Notes: generated from the sequence alone by a model not told the origin. Shown: positions 39,788-48,288, counted from the first letter of the stretch. The stretch is 64,000 nucleotides of DNA from Bradyrhizobium betae (GCF_004123905.1 NZ_MZXW01000016.1:992001-1056000); one strand, 5' to 3'. A program made the numbers and translations.

Positions 39788-40473
39788 AGCTTGATCAGGC
39801 CTTGTTGCACCGCCTCGAACACCGCTTCGCCGCGGGTATGGACCTCGAGCTTGCGATAGATGTTCTTGATGTGGCCGGGCACGGTCTGCCTGGACAGGCC
39901 GAGATGGCTCGCGATCTCGGCATAGCTGAAACCTTTTGCGATGCCCCAGAGGATGTCGATCTCGCGCGGGGTGAGTTTTGCGGTGTTGAGCACGGGGCCA
40001 GGGGGCGGCTCGGCCGAAGTCTGCGCGGCACCTTGCGTTCTGCGCACGATGAAGCGGGCGATCGAGGCCGAGATCGGCGAATGGCCGGCGACCAGATCGC
40101 GCACAGTGGTGGCGATATCGGTGGGGAACGCGTCCTTGAGGAGATAGCCGGTGGCGCCGACCGTGATCGCCGAGATCACGCTCTCCTCGTCGCCGAGCGC
40201 CGAGATCACCATGATCTCGGTGTCGGGACAACGCTGCCTCATCTCGCGGATCAGCTCGATGCCGTGGCCGTCAGGAAGCCTGAGATCCGTGAGCAGCACG
40301 CGCGGCGCGCCACTGTTCAGGGCCTGACGCGCCTCGCCAAGCGTACCGGCGCTGCGCACCTCGTAGCCGGCCTTGACCAGCGCATCCTGGAGACGCCAGC
40401 AGGTCGGTGCGTCGTCCTCGACGAGGAGGATGGTGATGGCTTCACCCGTCTCGCCCTGTTCACTCATGATCAT
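39784..40473 (-). CDS. LuxR/NarL-family response regulator
   Basis: A 229-residue two-component regulator. The receiver domain has the acid pocket LLVEDDAP, the phospho-acceptor Asp in LLTDLRLPDG, a T/S switch (MVISALGD) and the conserved Lys in GYLLKD. The C-terminal LuxR-type helix-turn-helix is LTPREIDILWGIAKGFSYAE followed by IASHLGLSRQTVPGHIKNIY. It is transcribed first and overlaps the kinase start by 4 nt, so the pair is one operon. Confidence 0.92.
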   Translation of the reverse strand: MIMSEQGETGEAITILLVEDDAPTCWRLQDALVKAGYEVRSAGTLGEARQALNSGAPRVLLTDLRLPDGHGIELIREMRQRCPDTEIMVISALGDEESVISAITVGATGYLLKDAFPTDIATTVRDLVAGHSPISASIARFIVRRTQGAAQTSAEPPPGPVLNTAKLTPREIDILWGIAKGFSYAEIASHLGLSRQTVPGHIKNIYRKLEVHTRGEAVFEAVQQGLIKL

Positions 40474-40622
40474 CGTCCCGCACCGCGTGTCCCCCGCGGC
40501 GCGAGGCCAAGTTTAACCGCAGGGCGAACGTCGTGACACCCATAATCATGGGGGCATCGACCGTCCGGCAGATGCTATGGCCTGCGGTGCCGGGCTAGGC
40601 TCTGGATCGTCCTCGACATGCC

Positions 40623-40853
40623 CTACAGAACGTCAACCCGCGGCGGCGGATAACGCCGCGCCAGCGCTGACAGCGGCAGATGCCGCTCGCCATCCGGCAA
40701 TTCGAGAAAGGCCAGCACGAGCGGCCGCTTCCAGTCGCCGATGCCGAAATCCATCGCCGTCCATTTCTGCGGCTCGGGACCTTCGAGGCCCCGGACCCAG
40801 ACGAAATAGCGGGGGAGGTCGGCACCCGCGTCCGTCGTGCGTCTCCTGGCCAT
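40623..40853 (-). CDS. Small hypothetical protein, 76 aa
   Basis: A soluble basic protein with MARRRTTDAGADLPRYFVWV at the N-terminus, a Trp-containing core (PQKWTAMDFGIGDWKRPLVL) and a C-terminal LSALARRYPPPRVDVL. Coding style agrees with a real gene, but the ribosome site is weak. No family is recognised. It stands alone between the two-component genes and the gene at 40958. Confidence 0.5.
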   Translation of the reverse strand: MARRRTTDAGADLPRYFVWVRGLEGPEPQKWTAMDFGIGDWKRPLVLAFLELPDGERHLPLSALARRYPPPRVDVL

Positions 40854-40957
40854 CAAAGCTGCTCACTGCATCCATACGCTTTGGTGGAGGATATAGGTAT
40901 GAGCTCGCCGAAGTCGAACTCTCAGCTGCCGGTCCGTAAGGCTGGACCGGGCGGTTA

Positions 40958-41437
40958 ATGCGCAGGCCTGAAGATATGAACGAAGCCACGATCGATAGCT
41001 GGGGTGACGCCTCGGAAGTCATGAAAAAGCTGATCGGCTCATGGTCCCTCGACCGGGTCATCGAGGGCCAGGCTACGATGCAGGGTATCGCGATCTTCGC
41101 GCCACTGGACAGGGGGCAGTTGGCCTATCGCGAGCAGGGGTATCTGAAGCTTGCGAACGGCACCATTATGCAGGCCGAACGCGAATATGTCTTCACCAAC
41201 AGCGACGAAGGCTTCAACGTCTTCTTCAAGGAAGATCCGCCGCGGCTCTTTCACGAGGTCTCACTGTCCGTATCTTCCGGAGGAGAGCTGAGCGGACGTG
41301 CGCGCCATCTTTGCAGGCGCGACGAATATCAGTCGGCCTACATGTTCCTGCCGGATGGCACGTTCGTCGTTCGTCATGTGGCGTCGGGTCCAGGCAAGGA
41401 CTACACGATGAACACGACCTACACGCGTTTCTCGTGA
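40958..41437 (+). CDS. DUF6314-like protein, 159 aa
   Basis: A soluble beta-rich protein that resembles the DUF6314 family: IGSWSLDRVIEGQATMQGIA near the start, then FAPLDRGQLAYREQGYLKL and AEREYVFTNSDEGFNVFF. The C-terminal part keeps HLCRRDEYQSAYMFLPDGTF followed by the typical WSV/HVASGPGKDYTM-like block. This fits a small lipocalin-like barrel. Start ATG 40958 and ATG 40976 are both possible. Function unknown. Confidence 0.7.
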   Translation: MRRPEDMNEATIDSWGDASEVMKKLIGSWSLDRVIEGQATMQGIAIFAPLDRGQLAYREQGYLKLANGTIMQAEREYVFTNSDEGFNVFFKEDPPRLFHEVSLSVSSGGELSGRARHLCRRDEYQSAYMFLPDGTFVVRHVASGPGKDYTMNTTYTRFS

Positions 41438-41466
41438 TCAAGCCGGGGCGACGGTCGTGCTGCCTT

Positions 41467-41769
41467 TCACCACCAAAGTTCGCTTTCCGCCACGCGGTTG
41501 ATATCTTGGAGACGCCGGCTGGAATCGCCATGAAGGTCGATGCTCTCAACCAGCGTCAGCAGGCGGTGATAGGCGCCGTCGGCGATTTCGACCGGCAGCG
41601 GGGCCTCGTCAAAGGCCTCGACATAGCTGCCGACGAGACCGCTGAGCAGACGGCACAGGCCACGCTGGGCGGGATCGTCCCGGCCGAGCGTCTCGAGCTT
41701 TTGCTGGAATGTCCGGAAGGTGCGCAGGCCGTGGTGCTGTTGCGAAAGCCACGCGTGCAGGTCGTTCAT
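41467..41769 (-). CDS. Hypothetical protein, 100 aa, near the island edge
   Basis: An all-helical soluble protein starting MNDLHAWLSQQHHGLRTFR and continuing with RDDPAQRGLCRLLSGLVGSY. A strong ribosome site (AAGGAGCT) precedes ATG 41769, which supports it as a real gene. Family not recognised. It is the last complete backbone gene before the repeat and the left island boundary. Confidence 0.6.
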   Translation of the reverse strand: MNDLHAWLSQQHHGLRTFRTFQQKLETLGRDDPAQRGLCRLLSGLVGSYVEAFDEAPLPVEIADGAYHRLLTLVESIDLHGDSSRRLQDINRVAESELWW

Positions 41770-41889
41770 GTGAGCTCCTTCGAGTTACGGAAGAAGCTAC
41801 CGGTTTATACAGTGGAGATGTGATGATTGGAAGGGGAGGGGGACCGAGCTTTGCTGCGATAGTCCGCCTTCGCCAAGGCTCCGGCGGGA

Positions 41890-41962
41890 CAGCCTTCGCA
41901 GCTTCGCATGGACGGAGTTGCGCCTGGCTCGCCCAGCCATAGCTGCGAAGCAGCGAAGGCTG
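41890..41962. repeat. Inverted repeat abutting the left island boundary
   Basis: Arms CAGCCTTCGCAGCTTCGCA (41890-41908) and TGCGAAGCAGCGAAGGCTG (41944-41962) are complements apart from single differences. The right arm runs into the tRNA-Leu-derived direct repeat. This is the last of the backbone-style hairpins; none was seen inside the island. Confidence 0.6.
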
Positions 41963-41976
41963 GTGCCCCTGGCCGG
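41960..41976. other. Left attachment-site repeat (attL-like copy of tRNA-Leu 3' end)
   Basis: CTGGTGCCCCTGGCCGG here is identical for 17 bp to 61520-61536, the 3' end of the tRNA-Leu(CAA) gene on the minus strand. Direct repeats of a tRNA 3' end are left by tyrosine-recombinase integration, so this marks the far end of an island of about 19.6 kb. Confidence 0.75.
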
Positions 41977-42618
41977 CAATCGTCTAATATTACAACCATT
42001 TGAATTTATAAAAGTTTTTGCTACCGATTGCGGCCAATACCAACACAAATACCAACAAGATGACGCGGGGTATTTGCTCGCAAAAAATAATACAGCAAGC
42101 CGTTCTGGTCTCTCCACATCGCCCCGACCGAAATCGAACCCGGCTCTGACCCGAATCCTGGCGGGGTCGACCTGACACGATATCGCCAGGTCAAGGCAGG
42201 GCCTTAGCATGCGAATCCATGTGCTCCGCGGCACCGAGCAGACACTTACCTTGTGTGGACGACTTCGGGGGGCGACGCGGTTGCATCTGGCGCGAGACCG
42301 ATCCTGAAAGCACTGATCGCGCGCCGATCCGCGATCTGCTGGACGGCCAATGACGATGGCGTGTCAATTTCCGTGAACGCGCTGCAAGGCGACGCGGACC
42401 ATGGGCTACGATACTGGCCCGGTATGACCACTGCGCGCACGGCTCGACCATCTGGAATTTTCAAAGGGAATCAGGACACGAGACTCGCGGCGCCGCTCGC
42501 ATATCCTGGATCAGGATTCTGATACGACCCATGGCACTGGCCTGTGCCTGTATTCAGTCGCCCCGTTTGAATTCGGCAGTTGCCTGGAACTCGGTTGGGC
42601 TGTGCAGGCTTGTCCCCC
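41977..42618. other. Left island end without confident genes
   Basis: This 640-bp stretch is A/T-richer than the backbone, especially 41980-42095. It carries two CCAACA motifs (42039-42044 and 42051-42056, 12 bp apart) that may be recombinase arm sites. I see no supported gene; weak open frames at 42191-42522 lack ribosome sites and recognisable protein features. It could be decayed integrase sequence, but no integrase motif is readable. Confidence 0.5.
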
Positions 42619-42849
42619 ATGCCGAGATACTTCTTTCACGTCCACAACGTTGAACCCAGTATCGACACCCAGGGCGAAGAATTGCCGGACGACGAGGCAG
42701 CGTGGCGCGAGGCAACGAGCTACGCGGGCGCGCTTTTCAAAGACATCGATGGAAGGTTTCGCCCTGGCCAGGAGTGGTCTCTGGAGGTCGTGAACGAAAC
42801 GAGGAAGCCGATCTTCTTTATCCATGTTGGATCCAGGAGAATGAAGTAG
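42619..42849 (+). CDS. DUF6894 family small protein, 76 aa
   Basis: The product begins MPRYFFHVHN, followed by the acidic GEELPDDEAAWREATSYAGA and a C-terminal strand pair (WSLEVVNETRKPIFFIHV). This is the standard layout of DUF6894 proteins, which are abundant in Bradyrhizobium and of unknown function. A second, frameshifted copy lies at 45588. No strong ribosome site is visible. Confidence 0.75.
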   Translation: MPRYFFHVHNVEPSIDTQGEELPDDEAAWREATSYAGALFKDIDGRFRPGQEWSLEVVNETRKPIFFIHVGSRRMK

Positions 42850-43032
42850 TGGCCGCCTCAACACGCCGGGCGCGGCCTGTTCCCCGCTCCAGCCGCTTAG
42901 TTCCGAGATAATTATTGCCTGAACTGATTTCGTTGTCTCCGTATCGCCTCCCAGTCAAAATGGATGTGGCTGTTCGGCGAGGGCGGATGGTCAAATTTGC
43001 TCAGCCTCGATCTGCCACACGTGTTAACAAAA

Positions 43033-43119
43033 CTCGTCACCGCGAGGTCCTAGGTATTTATCGGTGATGAGAACGCCACCAGGCGCTCCACCTCCTTCCT
43101 TTGGACTGGAGCCAGCGCC
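43033..43119 (+). promoter_or_regulatory. Structured leader that can hide the ribosome site of the gene at 43120
   Basis: An upstream stem pairs CTCGTCACCG (43033-43042) with CGGTGATGAG (43062-43071). A second stem pairs GGCGCTCCA (43082-43090) with TGGAG...GCGCC (43107-43119), burying the GGAG ribosome site right beside the ATG. A closely similar leader precedes the paralogue at 47981. This suggests translational control, for example by temperature or a ligand. Confidence 0.55.
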
Positions 43120-43320
43120 ATGCAGCAACGATACCGCATCAAGCAAACGACGTCCCCCGAAGAACGCCTTGCGTATGAAGCTTTTCGCCTGCGCGATGAG
43201 GCCAGATCGCTGCCACCAGGAATTGAGCGCGAACGATTGATCCGCAAAGCCCGGCAAGCGGAGACTGGCTCGCACATTAGCGAATGGCTGCGGTCGCCGG
43301 GTCTGCGAGCTCCAACATGA
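43120..43320 (+). CDS. Small basic protein, 66 aa, paralogue of 47981
   Basis: A short, highly charged protein starting MQQRYRIKQTTSPEERLAYE, with the conserved core SLPPGIERERLIRKARQAET and the ending ISEWLRSPGL. The gene at 47981 encodes the same pattern (about 60 percent alike by eye), and 55904 has a looser SLPPG-type version. These are probably a Bradyrhizobium-specific family of helical proteins; function unknown. Control by the leader at 43033 is likely. Confidence 0.72.
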   Translation: MQQRYRIKQTTSPEERLAYEAFRLRDEARSLPPGIERERLIRKARQAETGSHISEWLRSPGLRAPT

Positions 43321-43738
43321 TGGGACGACGTCCAGCTCGCGTGCGTATCAGTGTGAAGAGAATAGTCGATTTTCGCACGAAATGGGCAAACAAGAGTGAC
43401 AGGGCGATCACCGCCACTCTGAATCACTACTGGAGCAAGCTCAACCCGAGCCCTAGCGCTGTAAAGAAGAACAGCGATAAGCCCCACAGCTAGTCGTGAC
43501 GCCAGGACATGCAAGGCGCCTCCGTTGGCGGCCTCTTCATGTCCATTCGGACGGGACTCGCAAGCATCGCCGAACAAGCGGCTCAACCTCACCGACACCG
43601 CACGAAACCGGGAGACGTCTTGTCCTCGCAACATGCAGCCGGGAGAGGTCCGGCGACCACAGGTGTCCTAGCCCGTCATTGGGTGCGAGCGACCCCACCG
43701 CACCACCAGAATTCACCACATGCTTCCGAATGGGCTCG
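43321..43738. other. 418-bp stretch without a confident gene
   Basis: A possible 58-residue frame at 43317-43493 overlaps the previous stop (ATGATG), but it is basic and low in structure, so I do not call it. The rest (43500-43738) shows only mutually overlapping weak frames. It lies between the small basic protein and the convergent gene at 43739. Confidence 0.4.
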
Positions 43739-44113
43739 TCAGGTCTTTGTCGCCGTCTTGCCAATCTCCGTCTCGATGCCGGTGGCGCAAGCCTTGGCGA
43801 ATGAGTAGTCCATGTTTGTGGACGCCACACTCTTCACAAATTCGCCAACGACGTTTTCCCGGGAATAAGGGCCGGTCGCCTTGAACTTCGCGAGAGCGCC
43901 GTCCGCGGCTGTAAACTGAGCGACGCACAGCGGTACCAGAACGGACATCCGGCCGCTGGTCTCCGCCGAGGCGCGCATGACTCTAGCTGAATCCCCGGTG
44001 ACCCAACCGCCCCAGGCAAATCCAATCGCCATGGTCGCCACCGCGCCGAAAACGATTCCTTGAAGGAAGCGGGTCCGCGCTTCGCCTTGTGATATTGCCT
44101 TTCGTGAGCGCAT
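43739..44113 (-). CDS. Hypothetical membrane-anchored protein, 124 aa
   Basis: After a basic N-terminus (MRSRKAISQGEARTRFLQG) there is one hydrophobic segment (GIVFGAVATMAIGFAWGGW, about residues 18-36). A periplasmic-side helical domain follows with two cysteines (VPLCVAQF and KACATGIE) and the segment AALAKFKATGPYSR-like ADGALAKFKATGPYS. Proteins of this shape recur in Bradyrhizobium accessory regions. Function unknown. Confidence 0.68.
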   Translation of the reverse strand: MRSRKAISQGEARTRFLQGIVFGAVATMAIGFAWGGWVTGDSARVMRASAETSGRMSVLVPLCVAQFTAADGALAKFKATGPYSRENVVGEFVKSVASTNMDYSFAKACATGIETEIGKTATKT

Positions 44114-44355
44114 GAGTGCACCGGCGCCGCTGACGCACGTTGGTAAAATCCAGTTTTATGATTGCGCCTTCCGATGGCACGTGAGCTGCTATTACGGCGA
44201 TGCGCAACGACTTCGGAAGTCGCTGCTTCCTGGGCAGCTTCAAGGTCAGCATCTGCCAACCTCTAGCCAAACCTTATGTCTTCAGATTGACCGTGGAAAT
44301 GACGTTCCGCGCGACTGCACATTCAGGCCGCGCGACGAGCCTTCTTGGCTTCGTG

Positions 44356-44547
44356 CTAGTCAGACGAACTGCTTTGCCAGAGCGTCACGGCTACGACCAG
44401 TTGAGAGTAATTGGCGCGTCTGAACTCTTCATCCCAACGGATAAGATCGTACGCGATCTTGTCCGGCGTATAGGCACGGAAGTTGAAGCCAGCAGAGAGA
44501 TGCCGCGCGGCGGCACCATCCAGGGCTTCCTTGGTGATATCCGTCAT
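44356..44547 (-). CDS. Small hypothetical protein, 63 aa
   Basis: The product starts MTDITKEALDGAAARHLSAG and continues FNFRAYTPDKIAYDLIRWDE, then ends in a short hydrophobic stretch (YSQLVVAVTLW). GAAGG lies 6-8 nt before ATG 44547. The composition looks protein-like, but no family is recognised. The open frame reaches 44739 upstream without another credible start. Confidence 0.5.
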   Translation of the reverse strand: MTDITKEALDGAAARHLSAGFNFRAYTPDKIAYDLIRWDEEFRRANYSQLVVAVTLWQSSSSD

Positions 44548-44943
44548 ACGGCGCCCTTCTGCAAAACCGGTTTCGCTGCCGAACGCGCATCCGTTCAAGG
44601 CCAGCCTCCTTGTTCGGACAACGCTGCACTTCGTAGCAGGCAATAGCCAGTGAAATCGGGCTCGCGAGATTAAATCGAAGGTCTGTCCGCTCCCTGCGAG
44701 GTCGAGAAAGTTGTAGCTATTGCAGCTCCGGAGGTGCACGCTGTCTTTCGGGCAGAGTTGATATCAAGCGGTCGATCTGTCAGACGCGCTGCCGTCGCAA
44801 TGGTCCGGAAGGCAACTGCTCTCCGTCGCTCCCTCGCCGTGTTTGAGACCAGCGCAAGGAGCTGTGCAATGAGCAGGCGGTCGTGGCAGGAGTTCACTGG
44901 AACCCTAAGCGGCCGCGCTAATTAGCTCGAGACGGGAGCAAAA
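44548..44943. other. 396-bp stretch without a confident gene
   Basis: Opposing frames at 44670-44897 (minus) and 44734-44925 (plus) overlap one another and neither shows a domain, signal peptide or good ribosome site. I see no RNA gene. The region may be decayed island sequence. Confidence 0.4.
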
Positions 44944-45390
44944 ATGGCCAGATTCCCGCCTCTCATGCCCGCGGCATCGCCGTTACCGCCCTCCAATCAA
45001 ATGATGTCAGAGATGTCCAGGTCAAAAGCAGTTCCGCAGAAGTCGTCAGCGGCGACAGGTGAGCAAGGCCGGGCGGTTAGGCTGACGCGTGAGCTTCTCG
45101 ATCAGGTTGACGCTTGGGCACTCAGGCAGAAGCGAAGGCCCAACCGATCAGAAGCGATACAGCTGCTGGTGAAGACGGCGCTGGACGGCCTGCGTGATCG
45201 GTCTATCCGCCAAGCTCCGAAGTCGAAGCATGAGAGCTCTCGGATCCGAGCAAAGGAGCTGGCCTCTGACGCAATCGACGGGATGGGCGATGCGGATGCG
45301 ACATCTGAAGACAGGGCAAGCCGGAAGGGGAAGCTAATGAAGGGCCCCGAAGAATTCCGCAACGTGCGGCGGGACAGATCGAACGGTTGA
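44944..45390 (+). CDS. Ribbon-helix-helix domain protein
   Basis: A 148-residue, strongly basic protein. Residues about 41-80 read RAVRLTRELLDQVDAWALRQ then RPNRSEAIQLLVKTALDGL. This is the beta-strand plus two-helix pattern of RHH DNA-binding proteins (CopG/ParD type). Both ends are long, charged and probably disordered. GGGAGC precedes ATG 44944. There is no adjacent toxin gene, so it is probably a regulator rather than an antitoxin. Confidence 0.72.
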   Translation: MARFPPLMPAASPLPPSNQMMSEMSRSKAVPQKSSAATGEQGRAVRLTRELLDQVDAWALRQKRRPNRSEAIQLLVKTALDGLRDRSIRQAPKSKHESSRIRAKELASDAIDGMGDADATSEDRASRKGKLMKGPEEFRNVRRDRSNG

Positions 45391-45587
45391 GGCCTTGTCA
45401 ATGTGGGCCTCGCCGGGGTTTCTACCCGTTGGTCCTCTGCAAAGACGTGCACGAGGTGGTCCTCAGATGGGGGGTCAAAACGATACTGAGGACAGGACGA
45501 CGGGCCGCATCAGCGTCGGAGTCCTCCGGGCAAACGACGACGCCGGTAGGTTCGGGCTAATATGTGATCAATTTTGTGGAGCGCTCC

Positions 45588-45823
45588 ATGAATCGGTATT
45601 TCTTTGACATCCAAAGTGGGCGCGATTTCTTTGCAGACGAAGAAGGTCTCCCCTTCCCAATCTGAAAGCCGCCGAAGTCGAAGCAATGCAGACCTTGACT
45701 GGAATCGCCAAGGAATCCGTCTTCCTAAGCCAACGGCCGGATTTGGCCGTAGAAGTGCGCTCGGGCACTGAACGGCTGTTCTGCGTTTCGATAGTCTATC
45801 GGAACTCGAGCACCAAGCATTGA
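45588..45823 (+). pseudogene. DUF6894 family gene, frameshifted
   Basis: The frame opens MNRYFFDIQSGRDFFADEEG, typical of DUF6894, then stops at TGA 45663. A second frame continues directly as NLKAAEVEAMQTLTGIAKES and ends VYRNSSTKH at 45823. Adding one C in the CCC run near 45656 joins both into one protein of 78 aa. It is a decayed paralogue of the gene at 42619, or a sequencing error. Confidence 0.7.
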
Positions 45824-45878
45824 AGCGAGCAGAGGTGTTCGCTGGATCTGGTCTCGCGTCATCTAGTTGGGGGTGGCT

Positions 45879-47039
45879 TTGAGCAATTCCACTGAGCGGC
45901 CAAAATATGAACGCCTGGCTGACTTCATTCGAAAGAACCAGGCTCCGATCGTGAAGGAATGGACGGAGTTCGCTCGAACTCTATCACCGGCCAGCGACCG
46001 GATGACGAAGTTGGCTCTGGAAGATCATATCGTCGATCTTCTCGGGTTCGTGGCGGACGACCTCGAAGCCGCACAAACCCCGCGGGAGCAATTTGATAAA
46101 TCGCGAGGCGACGGCGCGAATGATAGCACCTTTTCTCAAAGCGCGGCTGAACTCCATGCCGCTCTGCGTCTGGCCGACGGCTTTGACATCGATCAGATGG
46201 TGTCGGAATACAGGGCGCTTCGCGCAAGCGTCGTCAAGCAGTGGGTTGCTCGCCATCGGAGCCTTGCGGACACCGATATCGAGGACTTGACGCGGTTCAA
46301 CGAAGCGATCGATCAGGCCGTGACGGAGTCGGTGGCCCACTATACCAAGACGATAAATGAGTCGCGTAACCTGTTTCTGGGCGTCCTCGGCCACGACCTG
46401 CGCAATCCTCTCGGCGCCGTTTCAATGGGCGCTCAGTGGATGGAGCGATCTGGGACAACCGACGCAAAGCAGGCCAGGGTAGTTTCCGAGATCAGGCTGG
46501 CGGCCGGGCGGGCGACACAAATTCTGAACGATCTGCTCGATCTCACCCGCTCGTCCTTCGGCACTCAAATCCCCGTCACAAAGACCAACAACGACGTTGC
46601 GGCTTTGTGCCAGGAAATCGCGGATGAGTTTCGCGCCGTCAACCCAGATCGGAAACTTGAGGTCACGAAGGAGGGCGATCCGTTGGTTTCCTGCGACCCC
46701 GCCCGCCTTGGACAGGTGCTGTCCAACCTGATGGGCAACGCAGTCCATTATGGCGACGCAGCGTCGCCCATCACGGTGACTGTCGCAGGTAACGATCCCG
46801 ATGCTATGGCCATCGACGTGCACAATCTCGGAACCTCGATCCCGCTTGATGCGCAAAAATCAATCTTCCAATCCTGGACGCGAGGCCAGGAAGTCGGTGA
46901 CCCGTCGGAGCACAGTACCCACCTTGGCCTTGGCCTCCACATCGCGAAATTGATCGTCGAAGCCCATGGCGGCGAGATCTCTGTGGTATCCAACGAACAA
47001 ACGGGCACGCGCTTTTCAATCCGACTGCCGCGCAAATGA
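45879..47039 (+). CDS. Sensor histidine kinase with RsbRD-like N-terminal domain
   Basis: A soluble kinase of about 386 aa. The N-terminal 150 residues (YERLADFIRKNQAPIVKEWT...) form an all-helical domain like the globin-fold RsbRD_N/stressosome sensor domain. HisKA follows with the His in FLGVLGHDLRNPLG, then a HATPase with NLMGNAVHYG, DVHNLGTSIP and HLGLGLHIAKLIVEAHGG. TTG 45879 has GGGGG 5 nt upstream; GTG 45873 and TTG 45867 are alternatives. It may act with the response regulator at 47335. Confidence 0.82.
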   Translation: MSNSTERPKYERLADFIRKNQAPIVKEWTEFARTLSPASDRMTKLALEDHIVDLLGFVADDLEAAQTPREQFDKSRGDGANDSTFSQSAAELHAALRLADGFDIDQMVSEYRALRASVVKQWVARHRSLADTDIEDLTRFNEAIDQAVTESVAHYTKTINESRNLFLGVLGHDLRNPLGAVSMGAQWMERSGTTDAKQARVVSEIRLAAGRATQILNDLLDLTRSSFGTQIPVTKTNNDVAALCQEIADEFRAVNPDRKLEVTKEGDPLVSCDPARLGQVLSNLMGNAVHYGDAASPITVTVAGNDPDAMAIDVHNLGTSIPLDAQKSIFQSWTRGQEVGDPSEHSTHLGLGLHIAKLIVEAHGGEISVVSNEQTGTRFSIRLPRK

Positions 47040-47334
47040 CCAGTCATGCTTCCTTATGGAAAGGGCTTGCGGCGTCGACGCGCTAACCTCGCGGCGATGA
47101 TCGGGCAAGGCCGCTGGACGCACATTGCCGAGCGAGGCGAGTTCTGCGGTCATTCGGCGGAAGTCGTGGCGGCGCACGGCGAAACCTCTCGCTAACCGTT
47201 AGCCGCATTGGGTCCGCCAGAAAGACTGATCAGAAAAGAAGCGGCCATTCGGAACGCCGGCTGCTGCGATGGCTTAAAGGCGTGACTGCGGGATATCCCG
47301 GCCGGTGACGTCTCCTGCATTAGAAAGGACTAAT

Positions 47335-47709
47335 ATGCCAGAGCAAAGCTCTCCTCGTGGCAGTTGCGTCTTGGTCGTCGAGGATGAACCAATGCTCCTC
47401 TTGATGGCGAACGACCTCGTCGAGGATGCGGGACTGCATCCGCTGCTTGCCGGCAATGCCGATGAGGCCATCAGAATACTCGAAGCCCGACAGGATGTCT
47501 GCGTTGTCTTCACAGATGTCAGGATGCCTGGTTCGATGGACGGCGTTGGGCTCGCGGAAGCCGTTCGCGAAAGATGGCCACCGATCAGGCTCCTGATCGT
47601 CTCGGGCCATCTCGTCAAAGGTTCTGAGCTGCCCGATGGGGCAAGGTTCTTCCACAAGCCGTACCCGTCGGAGGCGATCATCTCGGCGCTCCGAGAGCTT
47701 GCTGCCTGA
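47335..47709 (+). CDS. Single-domain response regulator (CheY-like)
   Basis: A stand-alone receiver domain of 124 aa with no output domain. It has the acidic pair in LVVEDEPML, the phospho-acceptor Asp in VVFTDVRMPGSMDG, Ser in LIVSGHL and the Lys in FFHKPYP. AAAGGA precedes the ATG. It follows the kinase at 45879 on the same strand and is probably its phosphorylation partner. A related regulator lies at 59738. Confidence 0.88.
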   Translation: MPEQSSPRGSCVLVVEDEPMLLLMANDLVEDAGLHPLLAGNADEAIRILEARQDVCVVFTDVRMPGSMDGVGLAEAVRERWPPIRLLIVSGHLVKGSELPDGARFFHKPYPSEAIISALRELAA

Positions 47710-47858
47710 CCGTGAAGAGCGTTGCTTGTCCGGCGCAACAGGTTGCTGAAGGGGCCTTTGTAGCGATCCGACGGCCATCCGCTCGCGCGGTTTGTACTCG
47801 CTTCGGGCATTTTTGCGGGCGTTGAGCGCTGGTCCCAGCAACTGTCACGAACTGATCA

Positions 47859-47877
47859 GTATTGACCAGCGCGTCGG
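47859..47877. repeat. Short island repeat, TATTGACCAGCGCGTCG
   Basis: The 17-mer TATTGACCAGCGCGTCG occurs here and at 56823-56839, and 13 bp of it (ATATTGACCAGCG) occurs inverted at 56165-56177. All copies are intergenic inside the island. It may be a regulator site or a decayed repeat. Confidence 0.35.
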
Positions 47878-47901
47878 ACAGTAAATTGCTACTGTCGATG
47901 C

Positions 47902-47979
47902 ATCACCGCGCGGCCCTCGGCATCTGTCGGTGACGAGAACGCTGTCGCGCTCCCGCCTTCCCTGGGAAAAGGAGCACGC
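47902..47979 (+). promoter_or_regulatory. Structured leader that can hide the ribosome site of the gene at 47981
   Basis: TCACCG (47903-47908) can pair with CGGTGA (47928-47933), and GCGCTCC (47947-47953) with GGAG-CA-CGC (47971-47979). The latter covers the GGAG ribosome site, with the same 3' bulge seen in the leader at 43033. The two leaders match along most of their length, including CACCGCG and CGGTGAYGAGAACGC. Confidence 0.55.
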
Positions 47980-47980
47980 T

Positions 47981-48178
47981 ATGCAGCGACGCCGTCTCAA
48001 GCAGACCACCGCCTTTGAAGAACGCCTTGCCGAACACGGGCTAGCCCTTCGTCAAAAGGCAAAATCGCTCCCGCCAGGTATCGAGCGGGAACACACAATC
48101 CGCAAAGCTCGGCAGGCGGAGACCGGGGCCCAAATCAGCGAATGGCTGTCCACACCCGGATTACCGGCCCCGGAATGA
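47981..48178 (+). CDS. Small basic protein, 65 aa, paralogue of 43120
   Basis: The product begins MQRRRLKQTTAFEERLAEHG and contains KSLPPGIEREHTIRKARQAE, ending QISEWLSTPGLPAPE. Nearly every position of the SLPPGIERE-IRKARQAETG core matches the gene at 43120. It is short, helical and charged, with no signal peptide. Function unknown; the shared leader suggests shared control. Confidence 0.72.
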   Translation: MQRRRLKQTTAFEERLAEHGLALRQKAKSLPPGIEREHTIRKARQAETGAQISEWLSTPGLPAPE

Positions 48179-48288
48179 AGGAACGGGAGGGCATCCGGGA
48201 CGTTCCGCCATTATGACCGCAGAAAGCAGCCTGATATTTGGCGGGATCCTGCTGGCGAGCGCTCGCGCTTGCGCACGATATTTGCCGT

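Noticed and set aside
42100..42180. Possible tRNA remnant (CGAAATCGAACCCGG)
   Set aside because: The T-loop-like sequence does not have pairing stems on either strand, so it is not a tRNA or a clear fragment.
42253..42522. Plus-strand open frame at the left island end
   Set aside because: It lacks a ribosome site and its sequence shows no domain, signal or membrane segment.
43317..43493. 58-residue basic frame overlapping the stop of the gene at 43120
   Set aside because: The ATGA overlap is suggestive, but the sequence is low in structure, there is no independent ribosome site, and no paralogue follows the twin gene at 47981.
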